Source of the DNA: Pseudarthrobacter defluvii
GTDB taxonomy: Bacteria > Actinomycetota > Actinomycetes > Actinomycetales > Micrococcaceae
Direction: 5' to 3'
Assembly: GCF_030323865.1 (NCBI RefSeq)
Contig: NZ_CP066362.1
Span: 2,170,001-2,234,000, forward strand
DNA length: 64,000 nt
In this document: positions 22,743-32,128 of the stretch, one piece after another
Numbering within the stretch: the stretch's first letter is position 1
Layout: each line of letters begins with the position of its first letter
Program-made: the position numbers and the translations under genes
Notes under the pieces: model-generated
Databases searched by the model: none
What the model saw: only the letters and a program-made list of their open reading frames with translations
Told to the model about the DNA's origin: nothing

Positions 22743-25421
22743 TTAGCGCCTTGAGATGGCGTCGACGACGGCGGCCAGGGCGGCGCCGACCTTGCCGGCG
22801 TCTGTGCCGCCGCCCTGGGCAACGTCATCCTTGCCGCCACCGCCGCCGCCCAGCACACCGGCAGCGACCCGGACCAGGGCGCCGGCCTTGACGCCGGCTT
22901 CCCTGGCTGCCTCGTTGGTGGCCACCAGGATCAGTGGACGGCCGTTGGCAACGCCGGCGGCGGCTACAGCAGCAGCTTCGGAACCGAGGCGGTTGCGCAG
23001 GTCCAGGGCCAGGCCGCGGAGGTCATCCGCGCCGCTGACGGTGCCGGCATCGTGGGCAACCACCCGGACGCCGGCGGCATCCTGGGCGGTGTTGACCAGG
23101 TTTGCGGCGGCTGCTGCCAACTGTTCCTTGCGGAGGCGGTCCAACTCCTTCTCCGTGGCCTTCAGCTTGGCCAGGGTGCTGGAGATCCGGTCGGCGAGCT
23201 GGCCGGACGGAACCTTCAGCAGGTCGGTCAGTTCGGTCACCAGGGCGCGTTCGGCGGCCAGGTGGCGGAACGCCTCCATGCCAACAAAAGCTTCCACGCG
23301 GCGGTTGCCTGAACCCACGGACTGTTCGCCCAGGAGGGACAGGCTGCCGATCAGCGAGGTGTTGGCAACGTGGGTGCCGCCGCACAGCTCGCGGGACCAC
23401 GCGCCGTCGATCTCCACGACGCGCACTTCGCTGCCGTAGTTCTCACCGAAGAGTGCCATGGCGCCCATGGCCTTGGCTTCGGCCAGTCCCATGATCTTGG
23501 TTTCCACCGCGTAGTTGTTGCGGATGGCAAGGTTGGAGACCTCTTCGATTTCGGAGCGGGTGGCCGTGCTCAGCCCTTCGCCCCAGGCGAAGTCGAAGCG
23601 CAGGTAGCCGGCCTTGTTGAAGGAACCGCGCTGGGTGGCTTCCGGGCCCAGGATCTGGTGCAGGGCGGCATGCACGATGTGCGTGCCTGTGTGCGCCTGT
23701 TCTGCGGCGTGGCGGCGTTCGCGGTCCACGGCGGCGCGCACCAGCGAGTCGGCGCCGATTTCGCCTTCGCGGACAATCGCCTTGTGCACACTCAGGCCCT
23801 TCACGGGGCGCTGGACGTCCAGGACCTCGACGACGAACCCGTCGCCGGTGATCAGGCCGGTATCGGCCGCCTGGCCGCCGGCTTCGGCGTAGAACGGGGT
23901 CTCAGCCAGCACGAGTTCGATCTCGTCCCCGGTGAGGGCCTGCTGCACCTGGCGGCCGGCGCTGAGCAGGCCGCGGACCCGCGACTCGCCTTCCAGCTCC
24001 GTGTAGCCCGTGAAGACCGTCTCGCCCTGGCCCAGGAGCTCCTGGAAGACGCTGACGTCCGCGTGGCCGCCCTTCTTGCCCTTGGCATCGGCCTGGGCGC
24101 GTTGGCGCTGTTCCTGCATCAGGCTGCGGAATGCGGCCTCGTCCACCTTGAGCCCTGCCTCTTCGGCCATTTCGAGGGTGAGGTCGATGGGGAAACCGTA
24201 GGTGTCGTGCAGGGTGAAGGCGTCGGAACCGGACAGCGGTTTGTTGGCGGCCTTGGACTCCTTGACGGCGTCCTCGAGCCGGGCCGTGCCGGAGGCGATG
24301 GTGCGCAGGAACGCCTTCTCTTCGGCGTAGGCGATGCGGCTGATCCGGTCGAAGTCGGTCTCCACGATGGGGTACACGCCCTTCATCGCGTCGCGGGAGG
24401 CCGGCAGCAGCTGGGGCAGGCAGGCCTCTTCGACACCGAGCAGGCGCATGGAACGGACGGCGCGGCGGATGAGGCGGCGCAGGACGTAGCCGCGGCCTTC
24501 GTTGGACGGGGTGACCCCGTCCGAGATCAGCATCAGGGCCGAACGGATGTGGTCGGCCACTACGCGCATGCGGACGTCGTCGGTGTGGTGGGGGTCGTCC
24601 GGTGTTTCGGCGGAGGTGTATTCCTTGCCGGACAGTTCCGCGGCCTTGTCGATCACCGGCCGGACCTGGTCGGTCTCGTACATGTTCTCGACACCCTGCA
24701 GGATCATGGCAAGGCGTTCCATGCCCAGGCCGGTGTCGATGTTCTTCTTGGGCAGCTCGCCCACGATGTCGAAGTCGACTTTCGACCGGACGTTCTCGAT
24801 CTGGTACTGCATGAACACCAGGTTCCAGATTTCGACGTAGCGGGTCTCATCCGCGATGGGACCGCCCTCAACGCCGTAGGCGGGACCGCGGTCGTAGTAG
24901 ATCTCGGAGCAGGGACCGGCGGGCCCGGGTTGGCCGGTGGACCAGTAGTTGTCCGACTTGCCCATCCGCTGGATGCGTTCCGCGGGGACACCGGTGTTCT
25001 TCAGCCACAGCTCTTCGGCTTCGTCGTCCTCTTCGTAGACGGTGACCCAGAGCCGCTCGGGCGCAAGGCCGTAGCCTCCGTCGTCAACGCTCTTGGTGAG
25101 CAGTTCCCAGGCGAACTTGATGGCGTCTTCCTTGAAGTAGTCGCCGAAGGAAAAGTTGCCGCACATCTGGAAGAAGGTGCCGTGGCGGGCGGTCTTGCCC
25201 ACTTCCTCGATGTCGCCGGTGCGGATGCACTTCTGCACGCTGGTGGCGCGGGAGTAGGGCGGCTCTTCGCGGGCGGTGAGGTAGGGAATGAACGGGACCA
25301 TTCCGGCCACCGTGAACAGCAGCGAGGGGTCGCTGGATACCAGCGATGCGGAGGGAACCGCGGTGTGGCCCTTGCTGACAAAAAAGTCCACCCAGCGCTT
25401 TGTGATCTCCTGCGACTTCAT
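22743..25421 (-). CDS. alaS: Alanyl-tRNA synthetase
   Basis: Charges tRNA-Ala and edits mischarged Ser/Gly. The 892-residue class II synthetase starts MKSQEITKRWVDFFVSKGHT and has SLLFTVAGMVPFIPY and RAVRSMRLLG, the editing-domain zinc ligands HTGTHIVHAALH and ELCGGTHV, and a C-terminal DHHA1-like region with GGGGGGKDDVAQGGG. Length is typical. First gene of the ruvX-mltG-aro run; the 125 bases before it show no clear T-box. Confidence 0.97.
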   Translation of the reverse strand: MKSQEITKRWVDFFVSKGHTAVPSASLVSSDPSLLFTVAGMVPFIPYLTAREEPPYSRATSVQKCIRTGDIEEVGKTARHGTFFQMCGNFSFGDYFKEDAIKFAWELLTKSVDDGGYGLAPERLWVTVYEEDDEAEELWLKNTGVPAERIQRMGKSDNYWSTGQPGPAGPCSEIYYDRGPAYGVEGGPIADETRYVEIWNLVFMQYQIENVRSKVDFDIVGELPKKNIDTGLGMERLAMILQGVENMYETDQVRPVIDKAAELSGKEYTSAETPDDPHHTDDVRMRVVADHIRSALMLISDGVTPSNEGRGYVLRRLIRRAVRSMRLLGVEEACLPQLLPASRDAMKGVYPIVETDFDRISRIAYAEEKAFLRTIASGTARLEDAVKESKAANKPLSGSDAFTLHDTYGFPIDLTLEMAEEAGLKVDEAAFRSLMQEQRQRAQADAKGKKGGHADVSVFQELLGQGETVFTGYTELEGESRVRGLLSAGRQVQQALTGDEIELVLAETPFYAEAGGQAADTGLITGDGFVVEVLDVQRPVKGLSVHKAIVREGEIGADSLVRAAVDRERRHAAEQAHTGTHIVHAALHQILGPEATQRGSFNKAGYLRFDFAWGEGLSTATRSEIEEVSNLAIRNNYAVETKIMGLAEAKAMGAMALFGENYGSEVRVVEIDGAWSRELCGGTHVANTSLIGSLSLLGEQSVGSGNRRVEAFVGMEAFRHLAAERALVTELTDLLKVPSGQLADRISSTLAKLKATEKELDRLRKEQLAAAAANLVNTAQDAAGVRVVAHDAGTVSGADDLRGLALDLRNRLGSEAAAVAAAGVANGRPLILVATNEAAREAGVKAGALVRVAAGVLGGGGGGKDDVAQGGGTDAGKVGAALAAVVDAISRR

Positions 25422-25546
25422 GAGCTGTTTTCTTACCCTTCTTGGTCCGCGCCGGCGGGCGGCTCGGATATTTCGTTCAAGTGGCCGGTTCCCGGATCGG
25501 GTCCCTGCCGGTTGTTGGCTGGCTGCCGGAGCAATGCCCTTCGGGG

Positions 25547-25777
25547 CTAGCGGCGAACCAGTTCGGCGGACTCGATGCCCAGGGCCGTCCTCAGGTCGGT
25601 TTCGCGTTCACGCATCCCTGCGCGCACTGCGTCTGCAAAGTCGTAAACGCCGTCGGCCAGCCGGCCCACTGCACGGTTGAGGCCCTCCGGTCCGAGGCTG
25701 GACTGCGCCTGGCTGACCTTTCGGAACGCGATGACGCCGATGGCCACGCCGATTCCCATCCACACAATTCTTTTCAT
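25547..25777 (-). CDS. Small membrane-anchored protein (DUF6167-like)
   Basis: A 76-residue protein starting MKRIVWMGIGVAIGVIAFRK, one short hydrophobic segment, then an amphipathic helical tail (LNRAVGRLADGVYDFADAVRAGMRERETDLRTALG). Position between alaS and a DUF948 protein matches the DUF6167-type small proteins of Actinobacteria; I assign it on size, pattern and context. An in-frame extension to 25870 overlaps the neighbouring gene and is unlikely. Function unknown. Confidence 0.75.
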   Translation of the reverse strand: MKRIVWMGIGVAIGVIAFRKVSQAQSSLGPEGLNRAVGRLADGVYDFADAVRAGMRERETDLRTALGIESAELVRR

Positions 25778-25793
25778 GGTCTTCTTCTCGAAT

Positions 25794-26168
25794 CTAGCGG
25801 CTGCGGCGGCCGGCAGCGGGCTTCCGACGGTTGGCGAAGGCACTGCGCACGCCGTAGCTGAACGCGGCAACCTTGATCAGCGGGGAACCCACGGTGGCGG
25901 CGACCAGCGAGGACAGTGCGGAGATGTTTGCGGACGCGTCCGAGACGTTGGACGAGATGCCGTCCACCTTCTTCAGCTGCTGGTTGGTGGTGGACACGGT
26001 GGCGGTGACCTCATCCATCAGGGGCGTGGCACCGTCGCTGAGGGACCGGATGGTGGTCCGCATCTCGTCAAAGACCTTCCCCAGCTTAAGGATGGGGACC
26101 GCAAGCAACAGGACCAGGAGCGCGAACACCCCGGCAGCGATCAGGCCGGCAATATCGCCACCAGACAT
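25794..26168 (-). CDS. DUF948 domain-containing membrane protein
   Basis: A 124-residue protein with an N-terminal transmembrane helix (about residues 7-27), then an amphipathic helical segment (EVTATVSTTNQQLKKVDGISSNVSDASANISALSSLV) likely to form a coiled coil, and a basic C terminus. This is the DUF948 pattern. It lies 16 bases before the DUF6167-like gene and the pair is probably co-transcribed. Function unknown; the topology resembles chemotaxis-like or stress (YtxG-type) membrane proteins. Confidence 0.8.
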   Translation of the reverse strand: MSGGDIAGLIAAGVFALLVLLLAVPILKLGKVFDEMRTTIRSLSDGATPLMDEVTATVSTTNQQLKKVDGISSNVSDASANISALSSLVAATVGSPLIKVAAFSYGVRSAFANRRKPAAGRRSR

Positions 26169-26262
26169 AGACGTTCATCTCCTCGAAATTCCGTGGTGGG
26201 GCCCCATCCGCGGCAAGCACGGAAGGCCCGTTGCGCAGATGTCCCCCAAGTACCTTACATAC

Positions 26263-26296
26263 AAAGAAGCCCGCGGCGCTTGCCACGGGCTTCTTT
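26263..26296 (-). terminator. Intrinsic terminator after rpsD
   Basis: AAAGAAGCCCG and CGGGCTTCTTT form an 11-bp stem with a 12-base loop; on the minus strand the stem ends in TTT. It starts about 18 bases after the rpsD stop and separates it from the DUF948 gene. Confidence 0.8.
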
Positions 26297-26313
26297 GGAT
26301 ACGCTGCTGGGAT

Positions 26314-26940
26314 TTAGCGTGCGTAGAATTCGACGACGAGCTGCTCTTCGCAGGTCACCGGAATCTCGGAGCGCTTGGGGCGGCGGACCAGGCGTGCCTG
26401 CAGGGCCTCCAGCTTGACGTCCAGGTAGGCCGGAACGGCAGGCAGGACGTCGCGGTGGGCGCCGGCTGCGGCAACCTGGAGCGGAACCATGGTTTCACTG
26501 CGGCTGTGGACGTGGACCAGCTGGCCCTCGCCGACGCGGAACGACGGACGGTCAACGCGGACGCCGTCAACCATGATGTGGCGGTGCACAACCAGCTGGC
26601 GGGCCTGGGCGATGGTGCGGGCGAAGCCGGCACGCAGGACCAGGGCGTCGAGACGCATTTCGAGCAGTTCGATGAGGTTCTCACCGGTGAGGCCCTTGGT
26701 GCGGCGGGCTTCTTCGAAGGCACGGGTCATCTGTGCTTCGCGGATGCCGTACTGGGCGCGCAGGCGCTGCTTTTCGCGCAGACGTACAGCGTAGTCGGAG
26801 TCCTGCTTCTTGCGGGCACGGCCATGCTCACCGGGGCCGTACGGGCGGCGCTCCATGTACTTGGCGGCCTTGGGGGTCAGAGCAATGCCGAGGGACCGCG
26901 AGAGGCGGGCCTGACGGCGAGCACGAGTGTTGTTAGCCAC
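26314..26940 (-). CDS. rpsD: 30S ribosomal protein S4 (zinc-independent form)
   Basis: Primary 16S rRNA-binding protein that nucleates 30S assembly. The 208-residue protein starts ANNTRARRQARLSRSLG and has the C-terminal S4 RNA-binding domain (RLDALVLRAGFARTIAQARQLVVHRHIMVDG). The N-terminal four-cysteine zinc knuckle of classic S4 is absent. Monocistronic, with its own leader and terminator, as in many Actinobacteria, rather than in the alpha operon. GTG start with GGAAGGA 6 bases upstream. Confidence 0.96.
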   Translation of the reverse strand: MANNTRARRQARLSRSLGIALTPKAAKYMERRPYGPGEHGRARKKQDSDYAVRLREKQRLRAQYGIREAQMTRAFEEARRTKGLTGENLIELLEMRLDALVLRAGFARTIAQARQLVVHRHIMVDGVRVDRPSFRVGEGQLVHVHSRSETMVPLQVAAAGAHRDVLPAVPAYLDVKLEALQARLVRRPKRSEIPVTCEEQLVVEFYAR

Positions 26941-27052
26941 TTGTGTCCTTCCAATATCTGCGGTGTGTCAGTGTTACTGGCCTCCACGATGGAGAGCATC
27001 GGCCAACCGCTGCCTTTTGCTACTGGGCGCAGGGCATAACCTGTCCAACGTG

Positions 27053-27081
27053 AATTGGGGAGATTGTGCGTCCGCGCCTTG
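27053..27081 (-). promoter_or_regulatory. Possible rpsD promoter
   Basis: In the 169-base gap before rpsD the minus strand has TTGTCT, 17 bases, then CAATCT. The match is fair only at the -10. It would give a leader of about 110 bases containing a CTCCA-TCG-TGGAG hairpin near 26985-26997, which could be a site for autogenous control by S4. No experimental support. Confidence 0.3.
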
Positions 27082-27109
27082 CCAGACAAAGATTCAGCTT
27101 ACCACGCCA

Positions 27110-28594
27110 TTACTTTCCCCGGACAATCTTCCGCAGGCGCTCCAGCCGTTGGGCGATGTCCCGTTCAGCACCGTTGCCCGTCGGCTGGTAGTAGTCGCGG
27201 CCCACCAGGTCGTCCGGCGGGTACTGCTGGGTCGCAACGGCGTGCGGGGCGTCGTGGGCGTATTTGTAGCCCACGCCATGGCCAAGTTGCTTGGAGCCCG
27301 GATAGTGCGCGTCGCGCAGGTGCGCGGGAATGCCGACGCCGAGGCCGGCCCGCACGTCCGCGATCGCTTTGTTGATGCCCATGTAGGCGGCGTTCGACTT
27401 TGGCGCGGTGGCCAGGTGGACCACGGCCTCGGCCAGGATGATCCGGCCCTCCGGCATGCCGATAAGCTGCACCGCCTGCGCAGCGGCCACGGCGGTCTGC
27501 AGGGCCGTGGGGTCTGCCATGCCTACGTCCTCCGCCGCCGAGATGACAATCCGGCGCGCAACAAACCGCGGGTCCTCCCCCGCCTCGAGCATCCGGGCGA
27601 GGTAATGCAGGGCAGCATCCACGTCCGAGCCCCTGATGGATTTGATGAAGGCGCTGGCCACGTCGTAGTGCTGGTCGCCCGCGCGGTCGTAACGGACGGC
27701 AGCTGCGTCCAGGGCGCGTTCGGTGTGCCGCAACTCCACGACGACCGGTTCCGTGGTGACCGGCGCTTCGGTGACCGGCTCACCGGGTGCGCCTTCCTCC
27801 CCCACGGAACGTTCGACGTCGTCCGCGTCACCGAAAGCGACGCCCGCCGCGGCTTCCAATGCCGTAAGGGCCCTGCGGGCATCCCCGCCCGAAAGCCGGA
27901 CCAGGTGCTCCAGCGCTTCGTCGCTGAGCCGGACCTTGCCGCCCAGCCCCCGCGGATCCTCCACGGCCCGCACCAGCAGGCCCCCGATGTCCGCGTCGGT
28001 CAGGGGTTTGAGCGTGAGGAGCAGCGAGCGGGACAGCAGCGGCGAGACTACGGAGAAGGAAGGGTTTTCGGTGGTGGCGGCCACCAGGACCACCCAGCGG
28101 TTTTCAACCCCGGGCAGGAGGGCGTCCTGCTGGGCTTTGTTGAAGCGGTGGATCTCGTCCAGGAACAGCACCGTGGTGGTCTTGTACAGATCCCGGGCGG
28201 TCAGGGCGTCGTCCATCACCCGGCGGACATCCTTGACGCCCGCGGTGATGGCGGACAGTTCCACGAACTTGCGGCCGGGACCGCGGGCGATGACGTGGGC
28301 GAGCGTGGTCTTGCCGGTACCCGGCGGACCCCACAAAATCAGGGAGCTGGGGCCGGCCGGACCCGCTGCGTCAGCGCCTGCCCCTGCTGCCAGCTGGCGC
28401 AGCGGCGAACCCTGGCCGAGCAGGTGCTGCTGGCCTACAACCTCGTCAAGGGTGCGCGGCCGCATGCGCACGGCAAGCGGGCTTCGGGGCGAACCCTGGC
28501 CCCGTGCGCTGTTGCCCCGGGGACCGGTGCCTGCCCCGGCGACGGGACCGTCGTCGTCGTCATTATCCGGCCCGTTGCCGAAAAGATCATCCAC
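27110..28594 (-). CDS. rarA: Replication-associated recombination protein A (RarA/MgsA)
   Basis: AAA+ ATPase related to clamp loaders and RuvB that acts at stalled forks. The 494-residue protein has Walker [10 protein letters not shown] (about 89-97), Walker [17 protein letters not shown], sensor segment AATTENPSF and the C-terminal [24 protein letters not shown] tetramerisation signature. Oddities: an acidic/proline N-terminal 40 residues and an acidic Val/Thr/Pro-rich insertion of about 35 residues before the C-terminal domain. Alone in its transcription unit, divergent from the acVLRF1 gene. Confidence 0.93.
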   Translation of the reverse strand: MDDLFGNGPDNDDDDGPVAGAGTGPRGNSARGQGSPRSPLAVRMRPRTLDEVVGQQHLLGQGSPLRQLAAGAGADAAGPAGPSSLILWGPPGTGKTTLAHVIARGPGRKFVELSAITAGVKDVRRVMDDALTARDLYKTTTVLFLDEIHRFNKAQQDALLPGVENRWVVLVAATTENPSFSVVSPLLSRSLLLTLKPLTDADIGGLLVRAVEDPRGLGGKVRLSDEALEHLVRLSGGDARRALTALEAAAGVAFGDADDVERSVGEEGAPGEPVTEAPVTTEPVVVELRHTERALDAAAVRYDRAGDQHYDVASAFIKSIRGSDVDAALHYLARMLEAGEDPRFVARRIVISAAEDVGMADPTALQTAVAAAQAVQLIGMPEGRIILAEAVVHLATAPKSNAAYMGINKAIADVRAGLGVGIPAHLRDAHYPGSKQLGHGVGYKYAHDAPHAVATQQYPPDDLVGRDYYQPTGNGAERDIAQRLERLRKIVRGK

Positions 28595-28647
28595 ATAGAT
28601 AGGCTACTTCGAGTCAACCGCTGCTTTTTCCGCCCCAAGGATTCCCC

Positions 28648-29316
28648 ATGCCTGCCCCCGCTTCTGCCGGCGGACCGCCCTCGGTCCGGACCGCCTTCGT
28701 GTCAGGCGCCCGGCTGTCGGGCTGGACTGAACGGTTCGGGGCCTCGCACGGCGGGTACCGGCTGCAGGATGACGACGACGGGCTCCGCCTTGTGGCGGCC
28801 GATGGCGCCGAAGCCCTCCTGCAGGCGCCGTGGCCGGCAGATGGGCGCCCGGGCCGCGGCGCCGGCCCCTTGGAGCGGCTGGCCGCCCTTGCTTCCCAGC
28901 CCCGGCGGCTGGGACTGCTGCTGGTGCGGCGGGGCGGTTACGGCATTGGGGTGGCAAGCGAGGGTACGTTGCTGGCGTCGAAGGCGGGCACCCGGTATGT
29001 CCAGTCGCGCACGGCTGCGGGCGGCCAGTCCCAGCAGCGCTTTGCCCGCAGGCGTTCCAACCAGGCGGACGCCCTGGTGGTTGCTGTGGCGGAGCAGGCA
29101 GGGATGGTCTTCGCCGGCCAGGCCTTCGAATACCTGGTCCCGGGCGGCGACAGGACGCTGGCTGATTTGGTCCTCGGGGAACCGGCCCTCCGGGACTATG
29201 CCCGGCTCCCGCGCCTGGCATACCTCGACGTGCAGGAACCCCGGGCGGCCGTGTTGAAGAAGGCCGCAGCCGACGCCTGCTCGGTGCGGATCACGGTAAT
29301 GGATCCGGCCGGGTAG
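28648..29316 (+). CDS. acVLRF1-family peptidyl-tRNA hydrolase
   Basis: Actinobacterial relative of the eukaryotic Vms1/ANKZF1 release factor domain (VLRF1), which cleaves peptidyl-tRNA on stalled large subunits. The 222-residue protein has an RNase H-like/eRF1-like layout and the diagnostic basic loop RTAAGGQSQQRFARRR (about residues 121-136), including the conserved Gly-Gly and Gln. ATG start with AAGGA about 6 bases upstream. Role in ribosome rescue is inferred from the family. The gene is divergent from rarA across 53 bases. Confidence 0.85.
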   Translation: MPAPASAGGPPSVRTAFVSGARLSGWTERFGASHGGYRLQDDDDGLRLVAADGAEALLQAPWPADGRPGRGAGPLERLAALASQPRRLGLLLVRRGGYGIGVASEGTLLASKAGTRYVQSRTAAGGQSQQRFARRRSNQADALVVAVAEQAGMVFAGQAFEYLVPGGDRTLADLVLGEPALRDYARLPRLAYLDVQEPRAAVLKKAAADACSVRITVMDPAG

Positions 29317-29336
29317 CGGGCCTGGGCTTTGACGGT

Positions 29337-30151
29337 TCAGCAGCCAGCGGGCGCCCGGCGGGGGCGTTCCTGCCGGTAGAGGTAGCGGCCGGCTTCCTCG
29401 AACCCGGCCTTGGCGTACAACTCCTGCGCGCCGTGGTTCGCTGCGGTCACCAGCAGCCAGAAGCCCGTCACGCCCCGGTGGTTGCCGGCCTGCAGCAGCG
29501 ACCCGAGGATCGCTGACGCGAAGCCTCGGCGGCGCGTTTCCGGCAGCGTGGCCATGCAGTACAGGCCGCCCAGGTTGGTGCCTGCGGGAAGCGCAAGGCG
29601 CCCGACGGCGGCGGGCCGGCCGTCGTTGTCCCTCACCAGGGCGTACACTGAGGGACAGCCCAAGAGGACCTCCCGGGCGATGGCCATTGCCTCGTCGCCG
29701 CCGCGGCCGTCCACCTGCCACCAGACCCGGAGCCAATCCTCCGATGGCTCCGGGGTAAGTTCCACAGCCGGAATGGCCCGTGTGGCTGCAGGACCGGGAA
29801 CCTGGGTGGCGCCGCGGGTCAGGACCAGGGTCTCGGACTGGCGGGTGAAACCCTCGGCGTCGAGCAGTCCATGCAGTGGCGCAGCTTCCGCGTCCTCGAA
29901 CAGTTGGAAGATGACCGGCAACCGGCGGCTTCAGTACCAGGACCGCGCCTGGCGGAGCAGTGCGGGAAGGTCTTCACCCGTATGGTGTGGGCGGTGTTCC
30001 GTGGCCAGATCGAGTTGGCCCGCTGCGTTACGCCTGCCGCCGCCCGAAAAATCCAGCCACCGGCATGGTGCCGTTCCAAGGCGGGCCAGGCAGCGTCCAT
30101 GGCGCACTCGAGCTCCAGGAAACCGGGATGGGCAGGCCTCTGTTCGGGCAC
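29337..30151 (-). pseudogene. GNAT-family acetyltransferase, broken in its N-terminal third
   Basis: Two frames together make one GNAT protein. From a GTG at 30151 with a good AAGGA site, the reading frame gives the family N terminus (LERHHAGGWIFRAAAGVTQRANSIWPR). It then goes out of frame around 29975-30000. The matching continuation (GEDLPALLRQARSWY) is in another frame and meets a TGA at 29931-29933, after which RRLPVIFQLFEDAEAAPLHG and the whole acetyl-CoA domain (LPETRRRGFASAIL) run intact to the stop. So there is at least one frameshift and one nonsense change. A shortened 194-residue protein from TTG 29921 is possible but has no ribosome-binding site. Confidence 0.72.
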
Positions 30152-30178
30152 CGGGTTAGTTCCTTCCTTAAACGGCAG

Positions 30179-30206
30179 GAGGTTCCCCGGCGGACCGGGG
30201 AACCTC
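30179..30206 (-). terminator. Hairpin terminator after aspS
   Basis: GAGGTTCCCCGG and CCGGGGAACCTC form a perfect 12-bp stem with a 4-base loop about 28 bases after the aspS stop. The following tract on the minus strand is only weakly T-rich (CTGCCGTTTAAG). It lies between aspS and the broken acetyltransferase gene. Confidence 0.7.
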
Positions 30207-30234
30207 TCGCCGTGTCACGGCCTCAGGCGCTGTA

Positions 30235-32031
30235 CTACTGCTTGTCTTCGGGCTTCTTTACTTCCGGCTTTTTGGCCTCGGGCTTGAAGTCCACGCCTGC
30301 TTCCTTTCGCTGCTGCGGCGTGATGGGGGCCGGGGCCTCGGTGAGGGGGTCGTGGCCGCCGCCGGACTTCGGGAAGGCGATGACGTCGCGGATGGACTCG
30401 ACGCCGGCCAGCAGCGAGACAACGCGGTCCCAGCCGAAGGCGATGCCGCCGTGCGGAGGCGCGCCGTACTTGAAGCCCTCGAGCAGGAAGCCGAACTTGG
30501 TCTGGGCGTCCTCCTTGTCCAGGCCCATCAGTTCGAAGACGCGCTCCTGTACTTCGCGCTGGTGGATACGGATGGAGCCGCCACCAATTTCATTGCCGTT
30601 GCAGACGATGTCGTAGGCGTAGGAAAGTGCCGACTCCGGGTCCTTGTCGAAAGTGTCCAGGAATTCGGGCTTGGGCGAAGTGAACGCGTGGTGGACGGCG
30701 GTCCACTGCCCTCCACCGACAGCGACATCACCGGAAGCGACCGCGGCGGCAGCCGGCTCGAACATAGGGGCGTCCACCACCCAGCAGAACGCCCAGTCGG
30801 TGGGGTCGATCAGGCCGGTGCGGTGGCCGATTTCCACGCGGGCTGCACCCAGAAGGGCACGCGACGGGGTCTTCTCGCCTGCAGCGAAGAAGATGCAGTC
30901 GCCGGGCTTGGCGCCAACTGCGTCAGCCAAACCGGCGCGCTCGATGTCGGTGAGGTTCTTGGCCACAGGACCGGCGAGTTCGCCGTCTTCCTTGTAGAGC
31001 ACGTAGGCGAGGCCTTTGGCGCCCCGCTGCTTGGCCCATTCCTGCCACGCGTCCAGGGCGCGGCGTGCCTGCGAAGCGCCACCGGGCATGACGACGGCGC
31101 CCACGTAGGGTGCCTTGAACACACCGAAGTTGGTGTCCTTGAAGAATTCGGTGAGTTCGGTCAGCTCCTGGCCGAAGCGGAGGTCCGGCTTGTCCGAGCC
31201 GTAGCGTGCCATGGCGTCGGCGTAGGTGATGCGCTGGATCGGCGTGGGAATCTCCACCCCGATGAGCTGCCACACTGCCTTGACGATGTTTTCGCCGATC
31301 CGGATGATGTCGTCCTGGTCCACGAAGCTGGCCTCGATGTCCAGCTGGGTGAATTCCGGCTGCCGGTCCGCGCGGAAGTCTTCGTCGCGGTAGCAGCGGG
31401 CAATCTGGTAGTACTTCTCGAATCCGCCCACCTGCAGCAGCTGCTTGAAAAGCTGCGGGGACTGCGGCAGGGCGTACCAGGAACCCGGGGCCAGGCGTGC
31501 CGGCACCAGGAAGTCACGCGCGCCCTCCGGCGTCGAACGCGTCAGCGTGGGCGTCTCGATCTCCACGAAGCCTTCCTGGTGGAGCAGGTCGCGCGCCACG
31601 CGGTTGGCCTCGGAGCGGAGCCGCAGGTTGCGGCTGGGGCCGGGGCGGCGCAGGTCCAGGTAGCGGTGCTTGAGGCGGGCTTCCTCGCCGACTTCCACGT
31701 GCTCGTCGATCTGGAACGGCAGGGGGTCGGACGTGTTGAGGATGGTGACGTCCTCGGCGATGACCTCGATTTCACCGGTGGCCAGCGCCGGGTTCTCGTT
31801 GCCCTCGGGGCGCTTGGACACGGTGCCCTTGACCTGCAGGACGTACTCGTTGCGCAGCCCGTGGAACACTTCCTCCTCGCGGACCACCACCTGGGCCACG
31901 CCGGAAGCGTCGCGCAGGTCCACGAATGCCACACCACCGTGATCACGACGGCGGCCCACCCAGCCGGCCAGGGTTACGGTTTGTCCAATGTGCTCGGAAC
32001 GAAGGGATCCGAGGTCATGTGTGCGCAGCAC
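30235..32031 (-). CDS. aspS: Aspartyl-tRNA(Asp/Asn) synthetase
   Basis: Charges tRNA-Asp and, if non-discriminating, tRNA-Asn for GatCAB. Bacterial-type AspRS, 598 residues: N-terminal OB fold ([21 protein letters not shown]), class II motif 2 in [30 protein letters not shown], the GAD insertion, and motif 3 [14 protein letters not shown]. His31 in RRRDHGG is the residue found in the non-discriminating Pseudomonas enzyme, where E. coli has Leu. The C terminus has a Lys/Pro/Glu tail with repeated KKPE units. Confidence 0.96.
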   Translation of the reverse strand: MLRTHDLGSLRSEHIGQTVTLAGWVGRRRDHGGVAFVDLRDASGVAQVVVREEEVFHGLRNEYVLQVKGTVSKRPEGNENPALATGEIEVIAEDVTILNTSDPLPFQIDEHVEVGEEARLKHRYLDLRRPGPSRNLRLRSEANRVARDLLHQEGFVEIETPTLTRSTPEGARDFLVPARLAPGSWYALPQSPQLFKQLLQVGGFEKYYQIARCYRDEDFRADRQPEFTQLDIEASFVDQDDIIRIGENIVKAVWQLIGVEIPTPIQRITYADAMARYGSDKPDLRFGQELTELTEFFKDTNFGVFKAPYVGAVVMPGGASQARRALDAWQEWAKQRGAKGLAYVLYKEDGELAGPVAKNLTDIERAGLADAVGAKPGDCIFFAAGEKTPSRALLGAARVEIGHRTGLIDPTDWAFCWVVDAPMFEPAAAAVASGDVAVGGGQWTAVHHAFTSPKPEFLDTFDKDPESALSYAYDIVCNGNEIGGGSIRIHQREVQERVFELMGLDKEDAQTKFGFLLEGFKYGAPPHGGIAFGWDRVVSLLAGVESIRDVIAFPKSGGGHDPLTEAPAPITPQQRKEAGVDFKPEAKKPEVKKPEDKQ

Positions 32032-32071
32032 AGCACGCCTTTCTGCGGGAAAACAGTGGGAAGTTCAATAT

Positions 32072-32090
32072 GATCGTTGCGGGAACGATC
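32072..32090. promoter_or_regulatory. Inverted repeat in the aspS/APC permease intergenic region
   Basis: GATCGTT-GCGGG-AACGATC, a perfect 7-bp dyad with a 5-base spacer, lies about midway between the divergent starts at 32031 and 32129. It could be an operator or a 5' leader hairpin of either gene. No regulator gene is adjacent. Confidence 0.45.
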
Positions 32091-32128
32091 CCGTCCGAGT
32101 TTACCCGTTGGAAAGGGACTGCCGCCGC

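Noticed and set aside
25422..25546. T-box leader upstream of alaS (also considered for hisS and thrS)
   Set aside because: No T-box core sequence or specifier stem could be found; these leaders are too short or lack the conserved motif.
23370..25550. A 726-codon open frame on the plus strand
   Set aside because: Antisense to alaS; same GC-driven composition, no recognisable domain.
26927..29257. A 776-codon open frame on the plus strand
   Set aside because: Antisense to rarA for most of its length and then overlaps the acVLRF1 gene in another frame; no domain.
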